46,624 nt of DNA from an uncultured Lachnospiraceae bacterium (GCA_946182825.1 CAMGZH010000019.1:1-46624), one strand, 5' to 3'; counted from the stretch's first letter, positions 6,843-16,024 are shown. Notes: generated from the letters alone by a model not told the origin. Numbers and translations are program-made.

Positions 6843-9464
6843 ATGGAACATTATAACGTAGATGGAATGACCTGCGCAGCCTGTGTTGCCCATGTGGAGA
6901 AGGCGGTCAGAAGTGTTCCGGGGGTCAGTGAAGTGAATGTATCCCTTCTGACCAACTCCATGCAGGTGACAGGAGATGCAGCCCCGGAGACGATCTGTCA
7001 GGCGGTGGAGAACGCCGGATATCACGCAACGGCACGACAGGCGGAAGAGACGACAGAGGAGAAGGGAAGTGGATTTCGGGTAGAAGATCTTGAGGACCGG
7101 CAGACCCCCATGCTGATCCACCGGTTCGGAGCGTCCCTTATATTATTGGTGCCGCTGATGTACCTGACCATGGGGCACATGATGTGGAACTGGCCGCTTC
7201 CGGCATTTCTGGAAGGAAATCATGTGGGAATGGCTTTGTTGGAGATGATCCTGGCGGGAACGGTTTTGACGGTCAACCGACAGTTTTTCATCAGTGGAGC
7301 GAAGAGCACCCTTCACGGAGCGCCGAATATGGACACCCTGGTGGCTTTGGGCTCCGGCGTTTCCTATTTGTACAGCCTGTATATCCTGTTTGAAATGACA
7401 TACCGGCAGAGCCGGGGACAGGAAGAAGTTGTGATGCGGCTGATGCACAACCTGTATTTTGAGTCGGCAGCTATGATCGTTACCCTGATCACCGTGGGCA
7501 AGACATTGGAGGCATTTTCAAAGGGGAAGACTACCAATGCCCTGAAGGGACTGATGAATCTGGCTCCTAAGACGGCGACGCTTCTGGTGGAGGATCAGGA
7601 GATTCAGGTGGATGCTGCCCGGATCAAGGTGGGGGATGTTTTCCTGGTGAAGCCGGGAGATGCCATCCCGACGGATGGAGTTGTGCTTTCCGGAATCAGC
7701 AGTGTGGATGAGTCTGCCCTGACGGGTGAGAGTGTTCCTGTGGATAAGAAGGAAGGCAGCGAGGTATCGGTGGGTACCATGAATATTTCCGGCGTCTTGC
7801 ATTGCGAGGCGACAAGAGTCGGAGAGGATACCACCCTTTCTGCTGTGATCCGAATGGTCAGCGATGCGGCAGCTACCAAGGCTCCCATTGCAAGAACAGC
7901 GGATTTCGTGGCGGGTATTTTTACACCGGTGGTCCTTCTGATTGCTCTGGTGACGGCAGCCGTCTGGCTTATGTTGGGGGCCCCCATTGGTTTTGCTCTG
8001 GAGCATGCCATTGCGGTCCTTGTGATCTCCTGCCCCTGTGCACTGGGACTTGCAACTCCGGTGGCCATTATGGTAGGAAGCGGTGTCGGTGCTAAAAACG
8101 GCATCCTGTATAAGAATGCAGCGGCACTGGAGGAGGCAGGAAGAGCCCGGGTCGTTGTACTCGATAAGACAGGAACCATTACCAAGGGAGCACCCCAGGT
8201 GACGGATGTGATCCCCACAGAAGGGGTCAGTGAAGAGGAATTGCTCTCCTATGCCTATGCACTGGAATCTTTAAGCCAGCATCCACTGGCGCTGGCGGTT
8301 TGTGACTATGCGGCAGAAAAGGGGTTGACGCCTGCCGGGGTGACCGAGTTTGAGGATCTGGCGGGAAACGGCATCCGTGGAGTTTTAGATGATGCGTCGA
8401 TCTTTGCGGGGAAGGTGGATTACATTTACAGTATGTCCACGCAAAAGGGGATTCAGGCTCTTCGGCAGTTCAATGAGACACACGGGATCAAAGACCTGGC
8501 AGCGGCAGGAAAGTCCATGATCTATATCACAAGGCAGGGACTTTTTGTGGGTGTGATCGCGGTGGCGGATGTGATCAAGCGGGAAAGCCCTCTGGCCATC
8601 CGTGAGTTGAAGCAGATGGGAATGCATGTGGTAATGCTGACCGGAGATCACCGGCAGACGGCGGATGCCATTGCAGCCCAGGTCGGTGTTGATGAAGTGG
8701 TGGCAGGCGTTCTTCCTTCCGGGAAGGAGGCCGTGGTTCAAAAGCTGCAGGAAAGCGGTTCTGTTATTATGGTCGGAGACGGAATCAATGATGCGGTGGC
8801 ACTCACGAGGGCGAATGTGGGGTTTGCCATCGGAGCGGGAACCGATATTGCCATTGACGCAGCCGATGTTGTGCTTGTTAACAGTTATCTGTCCGATGTG
8901 GTGGCGGCGGTTCGCTTGTCCAGATCGGTACTTCGCAATATCAAAGAGAATCTGTTCTGGGCCTTTATCTATAATGTTATTGGCATTCCGGTGGCGGCCG
9001 GGGTTTTTTTCGGTCTGAACGGCTGGACCATGTCACCCATGCTCGGAGCCGCAGCCATGAGTCTGTCATCCTTTTGCGTGGTGATGAATGCTCTGCGGCT
9101 GAACCTGGTGAAGCTTCACAAGGCCTCCGGGTTCAAGCGCAACAAGACCTGGAACCGTCCTCCGCTGATGGAGGATCCGGAGATCCTGGCACAGACAGAT
9201 GAGGGTAAGAATACCCTGATCACCTTACATGAAGATGAGGAAGAATTGGAGGAAAAACAAATGGAAAAAGTAATTACAGTAAAGGGAATGATGTGTCCGA
9301 ACTGCGAGCGCCATGTCAAGGAGGCTCTGGAGAAGATGGAAGGTGTTGCCGAGGCAACATGCAACCATGAAGAAGATTCGGTGGCACTGGTACTGGATGG
9401 ACCGGTCTCAGAGGATCGTCTTAAGGCTGCCGTGACAGATGCAGGTTATGAATATATAGGGTAA
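6843..9464 (+). CDS. copA: Copper-exporting P1B-type ATPase with extra C-terminal HMA domain
   Basis: 873 residues. An N-terminal heavy-metal domain carries GMTCAAC (Cys11, Cys14). The membrane copper site CPC is at 397-399, the phosphorylated aspartate is Asp441 in DKTGT, and the hinge GDGIND is at 645-650. The core ends near residue 760. A charged linker then leads to a second HMA domain with GMMCPNC (Cys818, Cys821), which resembles a free copper chaperone. Typical CopA proteins stop before this point. The enzyme exports Cu(I) across the membrane using ATP. It is the second gene of the csoR operon. An internal ribosome site and ATG at 9246-9263 could also release the chaperone domain alone. 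Confidence 0.95.
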   Translation: MEHYNVDGMTCAACVAHVEKAVRSVPGVSEVNVSLLTNSMQVTGDAAPETICQAVENAGYHATARQAEETTEEKGSGFRVEDLEDRQTPMLIHRFGASLILLVPLMYLTMGHMMWNWPLPAFLEGNHVGMALLEMILAGTVLTVNRQFFISGAKSTLHGAPNMDTLVALGSGVSYLYSLYILFEMTYRQSRGQEEVVMRLMHNLYFESAAMIVTLITVGKTLEAFSKGKTTNALKGLMNLAPKTATLLVEDQEIQVDAARIKVGDVFLVKPGDAIPTDGVVLSGISSVDESALTGESVPVDKKEGSEVSVGTMNISGVLHCEATRVGEDTTLSAVIRMVSDAAATKAPIARTADFVAGIFTPVVLLIALVTAAVWLMLGAPIGFALEHAIAVLVISCPCALGLATPVAIMVGSGVGAKNGILYKNAAALEEAGRARVVVLDKTGTITKGAPQVTDVIPTEGVSEEELLSYAYALESLSQHPLALAVCDYAAEKGLTPAGVTEFEDLAGNGIRGVLDDASIFAGKVDYIYSMSTQKGIQALRQFNETHGIKDLAAAGKSMIYITRQGLFVGVIAVADVIKRESPLAIRELKQMGMHVVMLTGDHRQTADAIAAQVGVDEVVAGVLPSGKEAVVQKLQESGSVIMVGDGINDAVALTRANVGFAIGAGTDIAIDAADVVLVNSYLSDVVAAVRLSRSVLRNIKENLFWAFIYNVIGIPVAAGVFFGLNGWTMSPMLGAAAMSLSSFCVVMNALRLNLVKLHKASGFKRNKTWNRPPLMEDPEILAQTDEGKNTLITLHEDEEELEEKQMEKVITVKGMMCPNCERHVKEALEKMEGVAEATCNHEEDSVALVLDGPVSEDRLKAAVTDAGYEYIG
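9261..9464 (+). CDS. Possible internal start making a free CopZ-like chaperone
   Basis: Within copA and in the same frame, TTGGAGG (9246-9252) lies about eight bases before ATG at 9261. Initiation there would give a 67-residue protein starting MEKVITVKGMMCPNC, the size and layout of a stand-alone CopZ copper chaperone. The reading frame from copA is unbroken, so the fused form is certainly encoded. Whether the short form is made is inference from the ribosome site and its placement exactly at the domain boundary. Confidence 0.4.
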   Translation: MEKVITVKGMMCPNCERHVKEALEKMEGVAEATCNHEEDSVALVLDGPVSEDRLKAAVTDAGYEYIG

Positions 9465-9476
9465 AAAACCGGATTG

Positions 9477-9485
9477 TGCTATAAT
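9477..9485 (+). promoter_or_regulatory. Extended -10 promoter of the aminotransferase gene
   Basis: TGCTATAAT, a consensus -10 with the TG extension, lies 33 bp before the start codon. No good -35 hexamer is present. No terminator is visible after copA. Confidence 0.6.
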
Positions 9486-9517
9486 GGTGGGAAAAGGAAA
9501 AGAAGAAAGGTGAAAAC

Positions 9518-10711
9518 ATGATCAATCAAACATACAAGGCAAGGCTTTCTGCCAAGTCTGTTATTCGTGAACTTGCAGAATATGCAACAGCAAGGGGGGC
9601 AGAGATCGGATATGAGAATGTATTTGACTACTCCCTTGGCAATCCGTCGGTTCCTACACCGAAGGCCTATGACGAGGCTGTGATCCATATGCATCAGACG
9701 ATGGATTCCATGAGCCTTCACGGTTATAGCCCTTCTCTGGGGAATACAAAGGTCAGGGGGATCGTGGCAGATTCCCTAAAGCGTCGATTCGGGATCCCTT
9801 ATGAGACAAAGCATATTTTTATGACAAGCGGTGCAGCAGGCGCCCTTGCCCATGCCATCCGACTTGTGACAGAGCCGGGGGATGAGGTGATTACCTTCGC
9901 TCCGTTTTTCCCGGAATACGGTCCCTATGTGAATGATACCGGAGCCGTATTGAAGGTGGTTCCACCCCGGACGAGTGATTTTCAGATCAATTTCGAGGCA
10001 TTTGAAGCCATGATGAATGAGAAGGTGCAGGCGGTTTTGATCAATTCCCCCAACAATCCCTCCGGCGTGGTCTACAGTGAGAAGACCCTGCAGAAGCTGG
10101 GAGATTTTCTGCGGGAGAAGCAGAAGGCGTACGGTCACGATATCTTTTTGATCAGTGATGAGCCTTACCGTGAGATCGTATTTGACGGGGAAGTCTGTCC
10201 TTATCCCACCTGTTATTATGACAATACCATTTCCTGCTACTCCTACTCCAAGAGCATGTCTCTTCCGGGAGAGCGTATCGGATATATTGCTGTCAGCCCA
10301 AAGGCGACGGATGCAGATCTTCTTGCAGTGATCTGCGGTCAGATCAGTCGTGGGATCGGACACAATTGTCCGTCGGCAACCCCTCAGATGGGAATTGCCG
10401 CAGTGATCGATGAGACGGCGGATCTGTCGGTTTATGAGACCAATCGGAATCTTTTGTATGATGCGCTGACAGAGCTTGGTTTTACTGTGGTTAAACCGGG
10501 AGGAACCTTTTATATTTTCCCGAAGGCGTTAGAAGAGGATGCGGTGGCTTTTTGCCAGAAGGCGAAGAAGTATGATCTGATTCTGGTGCCGGCAGATAAT
10601 TTTGGTTGCCCGGGCTACTTCCGTATGGCATACTGTATCGATACGGAGAAGGTAAAGCGGTCGATCCCGGTTCTGAAGAAGTTCGTAGAGACGGAATATC
10701 CGAACCGCTGA
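9518..10711 (+). CDS. PLP-dependent aminotransferase, class I/II
   Basis: 397 residues, fold type I aminotransferase. Visible landmarks are YSPSLGNTKVR, INSPNNPSG (Asn contacting the cofactor), SDEPYREIVF (Asp and Tyr) and SYSKSMSLPGERIGY, with the cofactor lysine at Lys245. It swaps an amino group between an amino acid and a keto acid; the substrate cannot be read, though aspartate or an aromatic/branched amino acid are family options. Start follows AAAGGTG. The adenine deaminase gene begins 29 bp after its stop, possibly in the same transcript. Confidence 0.9.
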   Translation: MINQTYKARLSAKSVIRELAEYATARGAEIGYENVFDYSLGNPSVPTPKAYDEAVIHMHQTMDSMSLHGYSPSLGNTKVRGIVADSLKRRFGIPYETKHIFMTSGAAGALAHAIRLVTEPGDEVITFAPFFPEYGPYVNDTGAVLKVVPPRTSDFQINFEAFEAMMNEKVQAVLINSPNNPSGVVYSEKTLQKLGDFLREKQKAYGHDIFLISDEPYREIVFDGEVCPYPTCYYDNTISCYSYSKSMSLPGERIGYIAVSPKATDADLLAVICGQISRGIGHNCPSATPQMGIAAVIDETADLSVYETNRNLLYDALTELGFTVVKPGGTFYIFPKALEEDAVAFCQKAKKYDLILVPADNFGCPGYFRMAYCIDTEKVKRSIPVLKKFVETEYPNR

Positions 10712-10740
10712 TTGAGGATAGAAAGGGAGCGAACGACCCA

Positions 10741-12540
10741 ATGACAAAAAGTGAGTTAAAAGACCGGATCGATGTTGCCATGCATCGTCGTCCGGCGGAT
10801 CTTGTGATCAAACATGCCAATGTAGTCAACGTTTTTACCGGGGATATTCAGGAAGAGGATATTGCCATCTGCAAGGACAGGATCGCAGCCGTCGGCATAG
10901 ATTATCAAGGCGAAAAGGAAATCGATGCCAAGGGACTCTTTGCGATCCCCGGTCTGATCGAAAGTCATATCCATATTGAATCTTCCATGCTGACACCGGA
11001 AGAGTTCGGACGGCTTCTTTTGCTTCGGGGAACCACCACTGCGGTTTGTGATCCCCATGAGATCGTCAATGTTTGTGGAATGAGCGGATTTGACTATATG
11101 CGTCGGGCGGCTCGTCGCTCGCCTCTGGACATGAAGTTTATGATTCCGTCCTGTGTTCCATCCACTCCCTTTGAACACAGTGGAGCAAGGGTACTGGCGG
11201 ATGATATGGAGGCCTATATCCATGAAGAGGATGTGCCGGGACTTGGTGAAATGATGAACGCTGTGGGCGTCTATAACGGTCAGGAGGATGTTCTGGAGAA
11301 GATTGCCATGGCAGAGACCGGAGGGAAAATGGTGGACGGTCATTCGCCGGGAATCGTAGGAGAGGAACTGGCAGGCTATCTGGCAGCAGGCATCCGGACC
11401 GATCATGAATGTTATACAGCGGAGGAGATGCGGGAGCGTCTTGCCCGGGGGATGTATGTCATGCTTCGTTACGGAAGCGCCTGTCATGAGCTTCCACAAC
11501 TTCTTAAGAATGTAACGCCTTTCAACGCCAGACGTTGCGTCCTTTGTTCGGATGACCGGCAGGCGGCCACCCTTCTTCGCAATGGAGATCTGGATGAGCT
11601 GCTTCGGATCTGTGTCCGAGAGGGGATTGACCCTATTGTGGCAGTACAGATGGCCACCATCAATGCTGCGGAGTGCTATGGTTTTCGTGATCGCGGAGCT
11701 ATTGTTCCCGCCATGCGGGCGGATATTGCACTGGTGTCCGATCTTACCTCTTTTTCCGTTAAAAAGGTATTTGCGGCAGGTTCTCTTGTGGCGGAGGATG
11801 GCAGATATCTGCTGGAGGTCACAAGAGAGAAGATCGATGCGGTTGCAGGCAGAATGCATGTAGCAGGGCAGGTGCGTGACCACATCAGGATGCAGTTAAA
11901 CAGCAGCGCATTGCCGGAAATGTCCCCGGATAAGAGAGGGCTTCTTCCGGAGGGAGCAGCGGGAACGGCCCGTGTTCACTGCATTGGAATGCAGCCTGGA
12001 AGTATTCTTTCCACCGATGAGATCAGGGATGTATATGTGGATGGTGAGGGTAATTTTATCTATGATCCGTCCTCTGATGTTGCCAAGATGATCGTAATGG
12101 AACGTCATAACGGACTTGGAACGGCGGGAAAGGCCTTCGTTTGCGGATACGGGATCAATCGCGGAGCCATTGCCAGCTCCATTGCCCATGATTCCCACAA
12201 TCTTCTTGTGGTGGGAACCAACGATAAGGACATGGAGGTCGCGGCAAACCGCCTGATCAAGACAGGAGGAGGCGTTTGCCTGGCGGGAGACGGTGAAGTG
12301 ATCGCGGAACTTCCGCTACCGGTGGCCGGTCTTATGAGTGACCGTTCGGGAATGGAAGTCAGTGATGCGTTAAAGCAGCTGGAGGACATTGCCAAGCGTC
12401 ACCTTGGAATCAATTCCCAGTTGGAACCGGTCATGTCCCTGGCGTTTATGTCGCTGCCGGTGGTGCCAGATCTGAAGCTGACGGATATGGGACTGTATTC
12501 GGTCAAAGCCGGCGGATTCATTCCGGTGGAGGTAAGTTGA
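10741..12540 (+). CDS. ade: Adenine deaminase
   Basis: 599 residues from the ATG at 10741, preceded by GGGAG; an open frame continuing upstream lies inside the aminotransferase gene and is not part of it. The amidohydrolase metal motif is HIHIESS near residues 76-82, followed by TTAVCDPHEI. It also has GHSPGI, TDHECY and CSDDRQ motifs. The C-terminal domain, with RHNGLG, GRGAIASS-like and DSHNLLVVG motifs, is that of bacterial Ade rather than of adenosine deaminase. It converts adenine to hypoxanthine and ammonia in purine salvage, in the cytosol with bound Mn or Fe. It is followed after 24 bp by the thioesterase gene. Confidence 0.95.
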   Translation: MTKSELKDRIDVAMHRRPADLVIKHANVVNVFTGDIQEEDIAICKDRIAAVGIDYQGEKEIDAKGLFAIPGLIESHIHIESSMLTPEEFGRLLLLRGTTTAVCDPHEIVNVCGMSGFDYMRRAARRSPLDMKFMIPSCVPSTPFEHSGARVLADDMEAYIHEEDVPGLGEMMNAVGVYNGQEDVLEKIAMAETGGKMVDGHSPGIVGEELAGYLAAGIRTDHECYTAEEMRERLARGMYVMLRYGSACHELPQLLKNVTPFNARRCVLCSDDRQAATLLRNGDLDELLRICVREGIDPIVAVQMATINAAECYGFRDRGAIVPAMRADIALVSDLTSFSVKKVFAAGSLVAEDGRYLLEVTREKIDAVAGRMHVAGQVRDHIRMQLNSSALPEMSPDKRGLLPEGAAGTARVHCIGMQPGSILSTDEIRDVYVDGEGNFIYDPSSDVAKMIVMERHNGLGTAGKAFVCGYGINRGAIASSIAHDSHNLLVVGTNDKDMEVAANRLIKTGGGVCLAGDGEVIAELPLPVAGLMSDRSGMEVSDALKQLEDIAKRHLGINSQLEPVMSLAFMSLPVVPDLKLTDMGLYSVKAGGFIPVEVS

Positions 12541-12564
12541 GATTTGGCAAAGGAAGAATAAGAG

Positions 12565-13062
12565 ATGAGTAATAAGATAAGTGAAGAAAGACCATTAAAG
12601 ACAGTGGAGCGTTCCCGTTCTGAGGTGACCCATGTGGTGATGCAGACAGATATCAACGGACAGGGAAGACTGTTTGGAGGACGTCTGATGGCGTGGATCG
12701 ATGAGGCTGGCGGGATGACGGCGATGCGTCATTCAACCCACGAGGTGATCACAGCTTCTGTGGATAATCTGGTGTTTAAGGCAGAGGCGAAGCTGAATGA
12801 TATGGTGGTTCTTATTGGCAAGGTGACCTATGTGGGGAATTCCTCCATGGAGGTTCGTGTGGATTCCTATCGTGAGGATAACGAGGGCATGCGGATTCCG
12901 ATCAACAGGGCTTATCTGACCTATGTAGCAACCGATCCCAATGGAAGACCGATTCCGGTTCCTTACGGACTTGCTGTGGAAGGACCGGCAGAAGAAGCGG
13001 AGTTACAGGGGGCGTTAAAGCGAAAGGCTCTTCGCCTCAAAAGAAAAGAAGAAGCTTTCTAA
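12565..13062 (+). CDS. Hotdog-fold acyl-CoA thioesterase
   Basis: 165 residues with a single hotdog domain. QTDINGQGRLFGGRLMAWID near residues 28-47 is the central helix region of the YciA/YkhA/BACH group of acyl-CoA hydrolases, and ASVDNLVFKAE follows. It hydrolyses acyl-CoA to free acid and CoA; the chain length preferred is not readable. A lysine/arginine-rich tail closes the protein. It starts 24 bp after ade and is the last gene before a strong two-way terminator. Confidence 0.85.
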   Translation: MSNKISEERPLKTVERSRSEVTHVVMQTDINGQGRLFGGRLMAWIDEAGGMTAMRHSTHEVITASVDNLVFKAEAKLNDMVVLIGKVTYVGNSSMEVRVDSYREDNEGMRIPINRAYLTYVATDPNGRPIPVPYGLAVEGPAEEAELQGALKRKALRLKRKEEAF

Positions 13063-13078
13063 AAATAGAGAAGACAAA

Positions 13079-13116
13079 AAAGGGCCACACACGAAATGTA
13101 TCGTGTGTGGCCCTTT
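13079..13116. terminator. Bidirectional terminator
   Basis: A perfect 16-bp stem (AAAGGGCCACACACGA with its complement) and a 6-nt loop sit between convergent genes. A-rich and T-rich flanks serve both the thioesterase operon and the minus-strand CoA-transferase gene. Confidence 0.9.
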
Positions 13117-13143
13117 AACGTTATAAATTCAAATCTCGCCGAT

Positions 13144-14484
13144 CTAGCGGTTGGATGTTCTCCACATACCAAGCTTCTCAGCATCCTTGATCAGATCATC
13201 TCGAAGATCCGGATGAGCGATGGAGATCAGAGCCTCGGCACGCTCCCATGCAGATAAGCCCTTCAGGTTGACCATACCATACTCAGTAACAACATACATG
13301 GTCTGAGGACGGGTATCGGTTACGATAGAACCTTCCGCAAGGGTTGGACGGATACGGCTGTGAAGGACACCCTGCTTGTCTGTGAAAGTAGAAGACATGC
13401 AGATGAAGCTCTTACCGCCGTTGGAGAGGTAGGCACCCATTACGAAATCCTGCTGTCCGCCTGCACCGGAGATCTGACGGGTTCCGGCAGACTCGGCGTT
13501 GACCTGACCGTAAAGGTCGATGTCGATGGCGTTGTTGATGGAGATGAAGTTGTCGATCTTGGAGATGACACGAACATCGTTGGTGTAATCAACCGGAGCA
13601 CTCATGCACTGTGGGTTGTCATCCAGGTAATCGTAAAGCTTCTGTGTTCCTGCACCGAAAGCATAGACCTGACGGAACCGGTCAATGTTCTTGCGGGCAC
13701 CTGTGATCTTACCGGCATTGGCAATATCAACGAAAGCGTCAACATACATCTCTGTGTGAACTGCAAGATCGGTAAGATCGGACTCTGCGATCAGAGAACC
13801 AACCGCGTTCGGCATTCCACCGATACCAAGCTGCAGGCAGGCACCGTTAGGGATCTGCTCAACAATGAGCTGAGCAACCTTCTTATCGATATCAGAAGCA
13901 GGACCGCCGGCAGGGATCTGTCCAAGCGCAGGAGAGTCACCTTCAACGATGGCTTCTACCTTGGAGATATGGATGGAATCTTCCATGCCGCCAAGACAAC
14001 GAGGCATGTTCTTATTGACCTCTACGATGATGTGCTCGGCCTTCTCGCACATAGCACCCAGGTGAGATGCATTCGGACCAAAGGAGAAGTAACCGTGCTT
14101 ATCCATTGGAGCAACCTGGATCATGACAACTCTGGAAGGAGTTGCATTGCCACGGTAGTAGCTTGGCAGCTCAGAATAGCGGATCGGCGCAAAGAAAGCA
14201 TTGTGTGTAGAAAGCATCTTACGCTCAACACCGCTCATATGCCAGGAGTTCCATGAGAAATGCTCACCGGCGTCTTCCCTCTGCATAATTGCAGGAAGGT
14301 GGAAAATAATACCACCACGGACATTCACGTTCTTCAGTTCATCGGTACGTCTGGCAAGTGCCTGATCCAAGGCCTCCGGAGTACCTGTACACCAACCGTA
14401 ATCAACCCAATCGCCGGACTCAACTACCTTGACGGCTTCGTCGGCAGTGGTCAGCTTCTGCTTATACTCTTCCTCGTAACCCAT
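13144..14484 (-). CDS. but: Butyryl-CoA:acetate CoA-transferase
   Basis: 446 residues from the ATG at 14484, which follows AAGGAGG; an upstream ATG at 14523 would add 13 residues without a ribosome site. The protein is a class I-type CoA-transferase of the acetyl-CoA hydrolase/transferase family. The catalytic glutamate is probably Glu245 in VHTEMYVDA, and [20 protein letters not shown] is the downstream CoA-loop region typical of the butyrate-forming branch. It moves CoA from butyryl-CoA to acetate, the final step of butyrate formation in many gut Lachnospiraceae. 4-hydroxybutyrate or propionate CoA-transferase are close relatives and cannot be excluded by eye. Codon use suggests strong expression. 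It is a single gene with its own promoter at 14572-14600. Confidence 0.85.
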   Translation of the reverse strand: MGYEEEYKQKLTTADEAVKVVESGDWVDYGWCTGTPEALDQALARRTDELKNVNVRGGIIFHLPAIMQREDAGEHFSWNSWHMSGVERKMLSTHNAFFAPIRYSELPSYYRGNATPSRVVMIQVAPMDKHGYFSFGPNASHLGAMCEKAEHIIVEVNKNMPRCLGGMEDSIHISKVEAIVEGDSPALGQIPAGGPASDIDKKVAQLIVEQIPNGACLQLGIGGMPNAVGSLIAESDLTDLAVHTEMYVDAFVDIANAGKITGARKNIDRFRQVYAFGAGTQKLYDYLDDNPQCMSAPVDYTNDVRVISKIDNFISINNAIDIDLYGQVNAESAGTRQISGAGGQQDFVMGAYLSNGGKSFICMSSTFTDKQGVLHSRIRPTLAEGSIVTDTRPQTMYVVTEYGMVNLKGLSAWERAEALISIAHPDLRDDLIKDAEKLGMWRTSNR

Positions 14485-14571
14485 GATTCCTCCTTGTTCA
14501 TTCATACTGTTCATACAATTCATATATTTACTGTGTGAAACTTCGTTAAAAATTTATCACACCAGACCTTA

Positions 14572-14600
14572 ATTTTACCACGGATGGGTTATCTTAGCAA
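14572..14600 (-). promoter_or_regulatory. Sigma-A promoter of the CoA-transferase gene
   Basis: On the minus strand TTGCTA (14600-14595), 17 bp, TAAAAT (14577-14572), with a leader of roughly 80 nt. Confidence 0.7.
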
Positions 14601-14632
14601 TCGATATATGGTAATACAGAACCTATTATTTC

Positions 14633-15010
14633 TTAGGTAGAGGAATGATAATCCTGTTTTCTTTTCAGCATATGAGCTTCTTCTAAAAGAAAATCCCGGT
14701 CGCGTGTCGTGAGCTGACCATAGGTATTAAGAAGCTGGCTTTCCCGTACGGAGATGTGAGGGGGATTGACCTCTTGGTACAGAGAAAGTCCCAGAAGATA
14801 ATCAGAGCTTACATGCAAGACATGGCAGATCTTCGCAAGAACAGAAAGGTCCGGCAAGTGTTTCCCTTTGATGTATCCGCTTATCGTATTCTGGGCGACA
14901 CCGATCATATTACCGAATTCCTGCTGGGACAGGTTGTTTTCGGAAAGCAGTCGTTCCAGTCGATGGCCAAAGCCGTTTTCTGATAGATCATCTTGTTTAT
15001 TCTGAAGCAT
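14633..15010 (-). CDS. XRE-family transcriptional regulator
   Basis: 125 residues. An N-terminal lambda-repressor-like helix-turn-helix is clear: RLERLLSENNLSQQEFGNMI, then GVAQNTISGYIKGKHLPDLS and the SSDYLLGLS end of the domain (about residues 17-78). The C-terminal 45 residues are a short helical segment with no recognised sensor domain. The ATG at 15010 follows AGAGG. It lies upstream of and in the same direction as the CoA-transferase gene, which has its own promoter. Three similar palindromic boxes lie upstream at 15071-15129 and are natural candidates for its binding sites, controlling itself and the divergent traX-like gene. Confidence 0.85.
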   Translation of the reverse strand: MLQNKQDDLSENGFGHRLERLLSENNLSQQEFGNMIGVAQNTISGYIKGKHLPDLSVLAKICHVLHVSSDYLLGLSLYQEVNPPHISVRESQLLNTYGQLTTRDRDFLLEEAHMLKRKQDYHSST

Positions 15011-15070
15011 TGGAACCTCTTTGCGTGATGGAAGCCTGGAAACATGTTACAGCATGAGAATAGAAGAATC

Positions 15071-15129
15071 TATCGGAGAAGTAGATAAAATATCGAGTAA
15101 CGAGATAAGAAGTATCGAGAAACTCGATA
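15071..15129. promoter_or_regulatory. Three phased 17-bp palindromic operators
   Basis: Three 17-bp boxes of the form TATC...GATA lie at 15071-15087, 15091-15107 and 15113-15129. The third, TATCGAGAAACTCGATA, is a perfect inverted repeat; the others are degenerate versions. Centre spacings are 20 and 22 bp, about two helical turns, so bound proteins would sit on one DNA face. Confidence 0.7.
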
Positions 15130-15164
15130 AGTAAAAGGCCGGTGCGTCCGGAAACCAGATAGGA

Positions 15165-15170
15165 TATAAT
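15165..15170 (+). promoter_or_regulatory. Consensus -10 upstream of the traX-like gene
   Basis: TATAAT lies 41 bp before the start codon and about 35 bp downstream of the third operator box. No good -35 hexamer is visible, which could mean activator dependence. Confidence 0.5.
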
Positions 15171-15211
15171 GACGTTTGGAAACAGAAGAAAGGAAACGTC
15201 AGGAAGAGGTT

Positions 15212-15973
15212 ATGAAAAACGAAGTTACAGCTTTTACATTAAAGATGATTGCGATCCTTACCATGGTGACCGATCATGTGGGTGCGGTGGTCTTAGGCCG
15301 CATTGTCAATGGACAGACCTCCGGTGGGATGGAGATCTTTTTAAGTCTGGGGCAGGCCCAACGGCAGATTCTGGAACATATCTATATTGTGACCCGGTGT
15401 ATCGGAAGACTGTCTTTTCCGATTTTTTGTTATCTTTTGGTGGAAGGATTTTTTTACACATCCAATCGGAAGAAGCATGCCCTCCGGCTTTTGATCTTTG
15501 CCCTTTTGTCGGAGATCCCTTTTGATCTTGCGGTGAATGGGAAGCTATTGGAACTGCGGCAGCACAACAATGTCATGTTTACCCTGTTTCTTGGATTTCT
15601 TGGGATCTGGTTGCTGGAGTTCTGGAAGGAAAGGCAGATGCCGGCCCTGTTACAGCTCGGTTGTAACGCAGTCACAGTAGGTGGGGTGTATCTGGTGGCA
15701 GAAGGGATCCGGTGCGATTATGGCGGAGCCGGAATTCTTGCGATCCTTGGAATCTACGTGCTTCGTGGCAAACACCCATACGTGGGCTTTGTATTGGCGA
15801 TTGCCATCCTGGCGGTTCTTTGCAGTCCAGTGGAACTGGTGGCACTTCTGGGGTTTATGGTACTGCTTTCCTATCGGGGAAAACAGGGAAGAAAACTGAA
15901 GTACATCTGTTATGGTGTGTATCCGGTGCACCTGTTGGCTCTTGCAGGGGTGTGTGCCGGGATGGGGATATGA
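15212..15973 (+). CDS. TraX-family membrane protein
   Basis: 253 residues from the ATG at 15212, which follows GGAAGAGG; a longer in-frame ATG at 15176 would add a charged leader without a ribosome site. It opens with FTLKMIAILTMVTDHVGAVV and contains GRLSFPIFCYLLVEGFFYT and LLIFALLSEIPFDLA, the signature segments of TraX-like proteins, with about seven or eight membrane helices. The founding TraX acetylates F pilin. In Firmicutes the substrate is unknown, and nothing conjugative is nearby. It is divergent from the XRE gene across the three operator boxes and ends 24 bp before the clpB CIRCE element. Confidence 0.85.
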   Translation: MKNEVTAFTLKMIAILTMVTDHVGAVVLGRIVNGQTSGGMEIFLSLGQAQRQILEHIYIVTRCIGRLSFPIFCYLLVEGFFYTSNRKKHALRLLIFALLSEIPFDLAVNGKLLELRQHNNVMFTLFLGFLGIWLLEFWKERQMPALLQLGCNAVTVGGVYLVAEGIRCDYGGAGILAILGIYVLRGKHPYVGFVLAIAILAVLCSPVELVALLGFMVLLSYRGKQGRKLKYICYGVYPVHLLALAGVCAGMGI

Positions 15974-15997
15974 CAGATGCGTGTTTCTGGAAAATTA

Positions 15998-16024
15998 TTA
16001 GCACTCGATGTTGACGAGTGCTAA
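15998..16024 (+). promoter_or_regulatory. CIRCE element (HrcA operator)
   Basis: TTAGCACTC, nine bases, then GAGTGCTAA: a perfect CIRCE inverted repeat. It overlaps the -35 element of the clpB promoter, so HrcA binding should block initiation and heat shock should release it. Confidence 0.97.

Noticed and set aside
9241-9464. Frameshift or assembly error joining copA and copZ
   Set aside because: The linker is in frame, has normal codon use and continues smoothly; a real fusion is the simpler reading, though the internal start remains notable.
10756-11883. 375-codon minus-strand frame inside the adenine deaminase gene
   Set aside because: Antisense shadow of a well-supported enzyme gene.
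13360-14256. 298-codon plus-strand frame opposite the CoA-transferase gene
   Set aside because: The minus-strand gene has clear family motifs, promoter and ribosome site; this frame has none.
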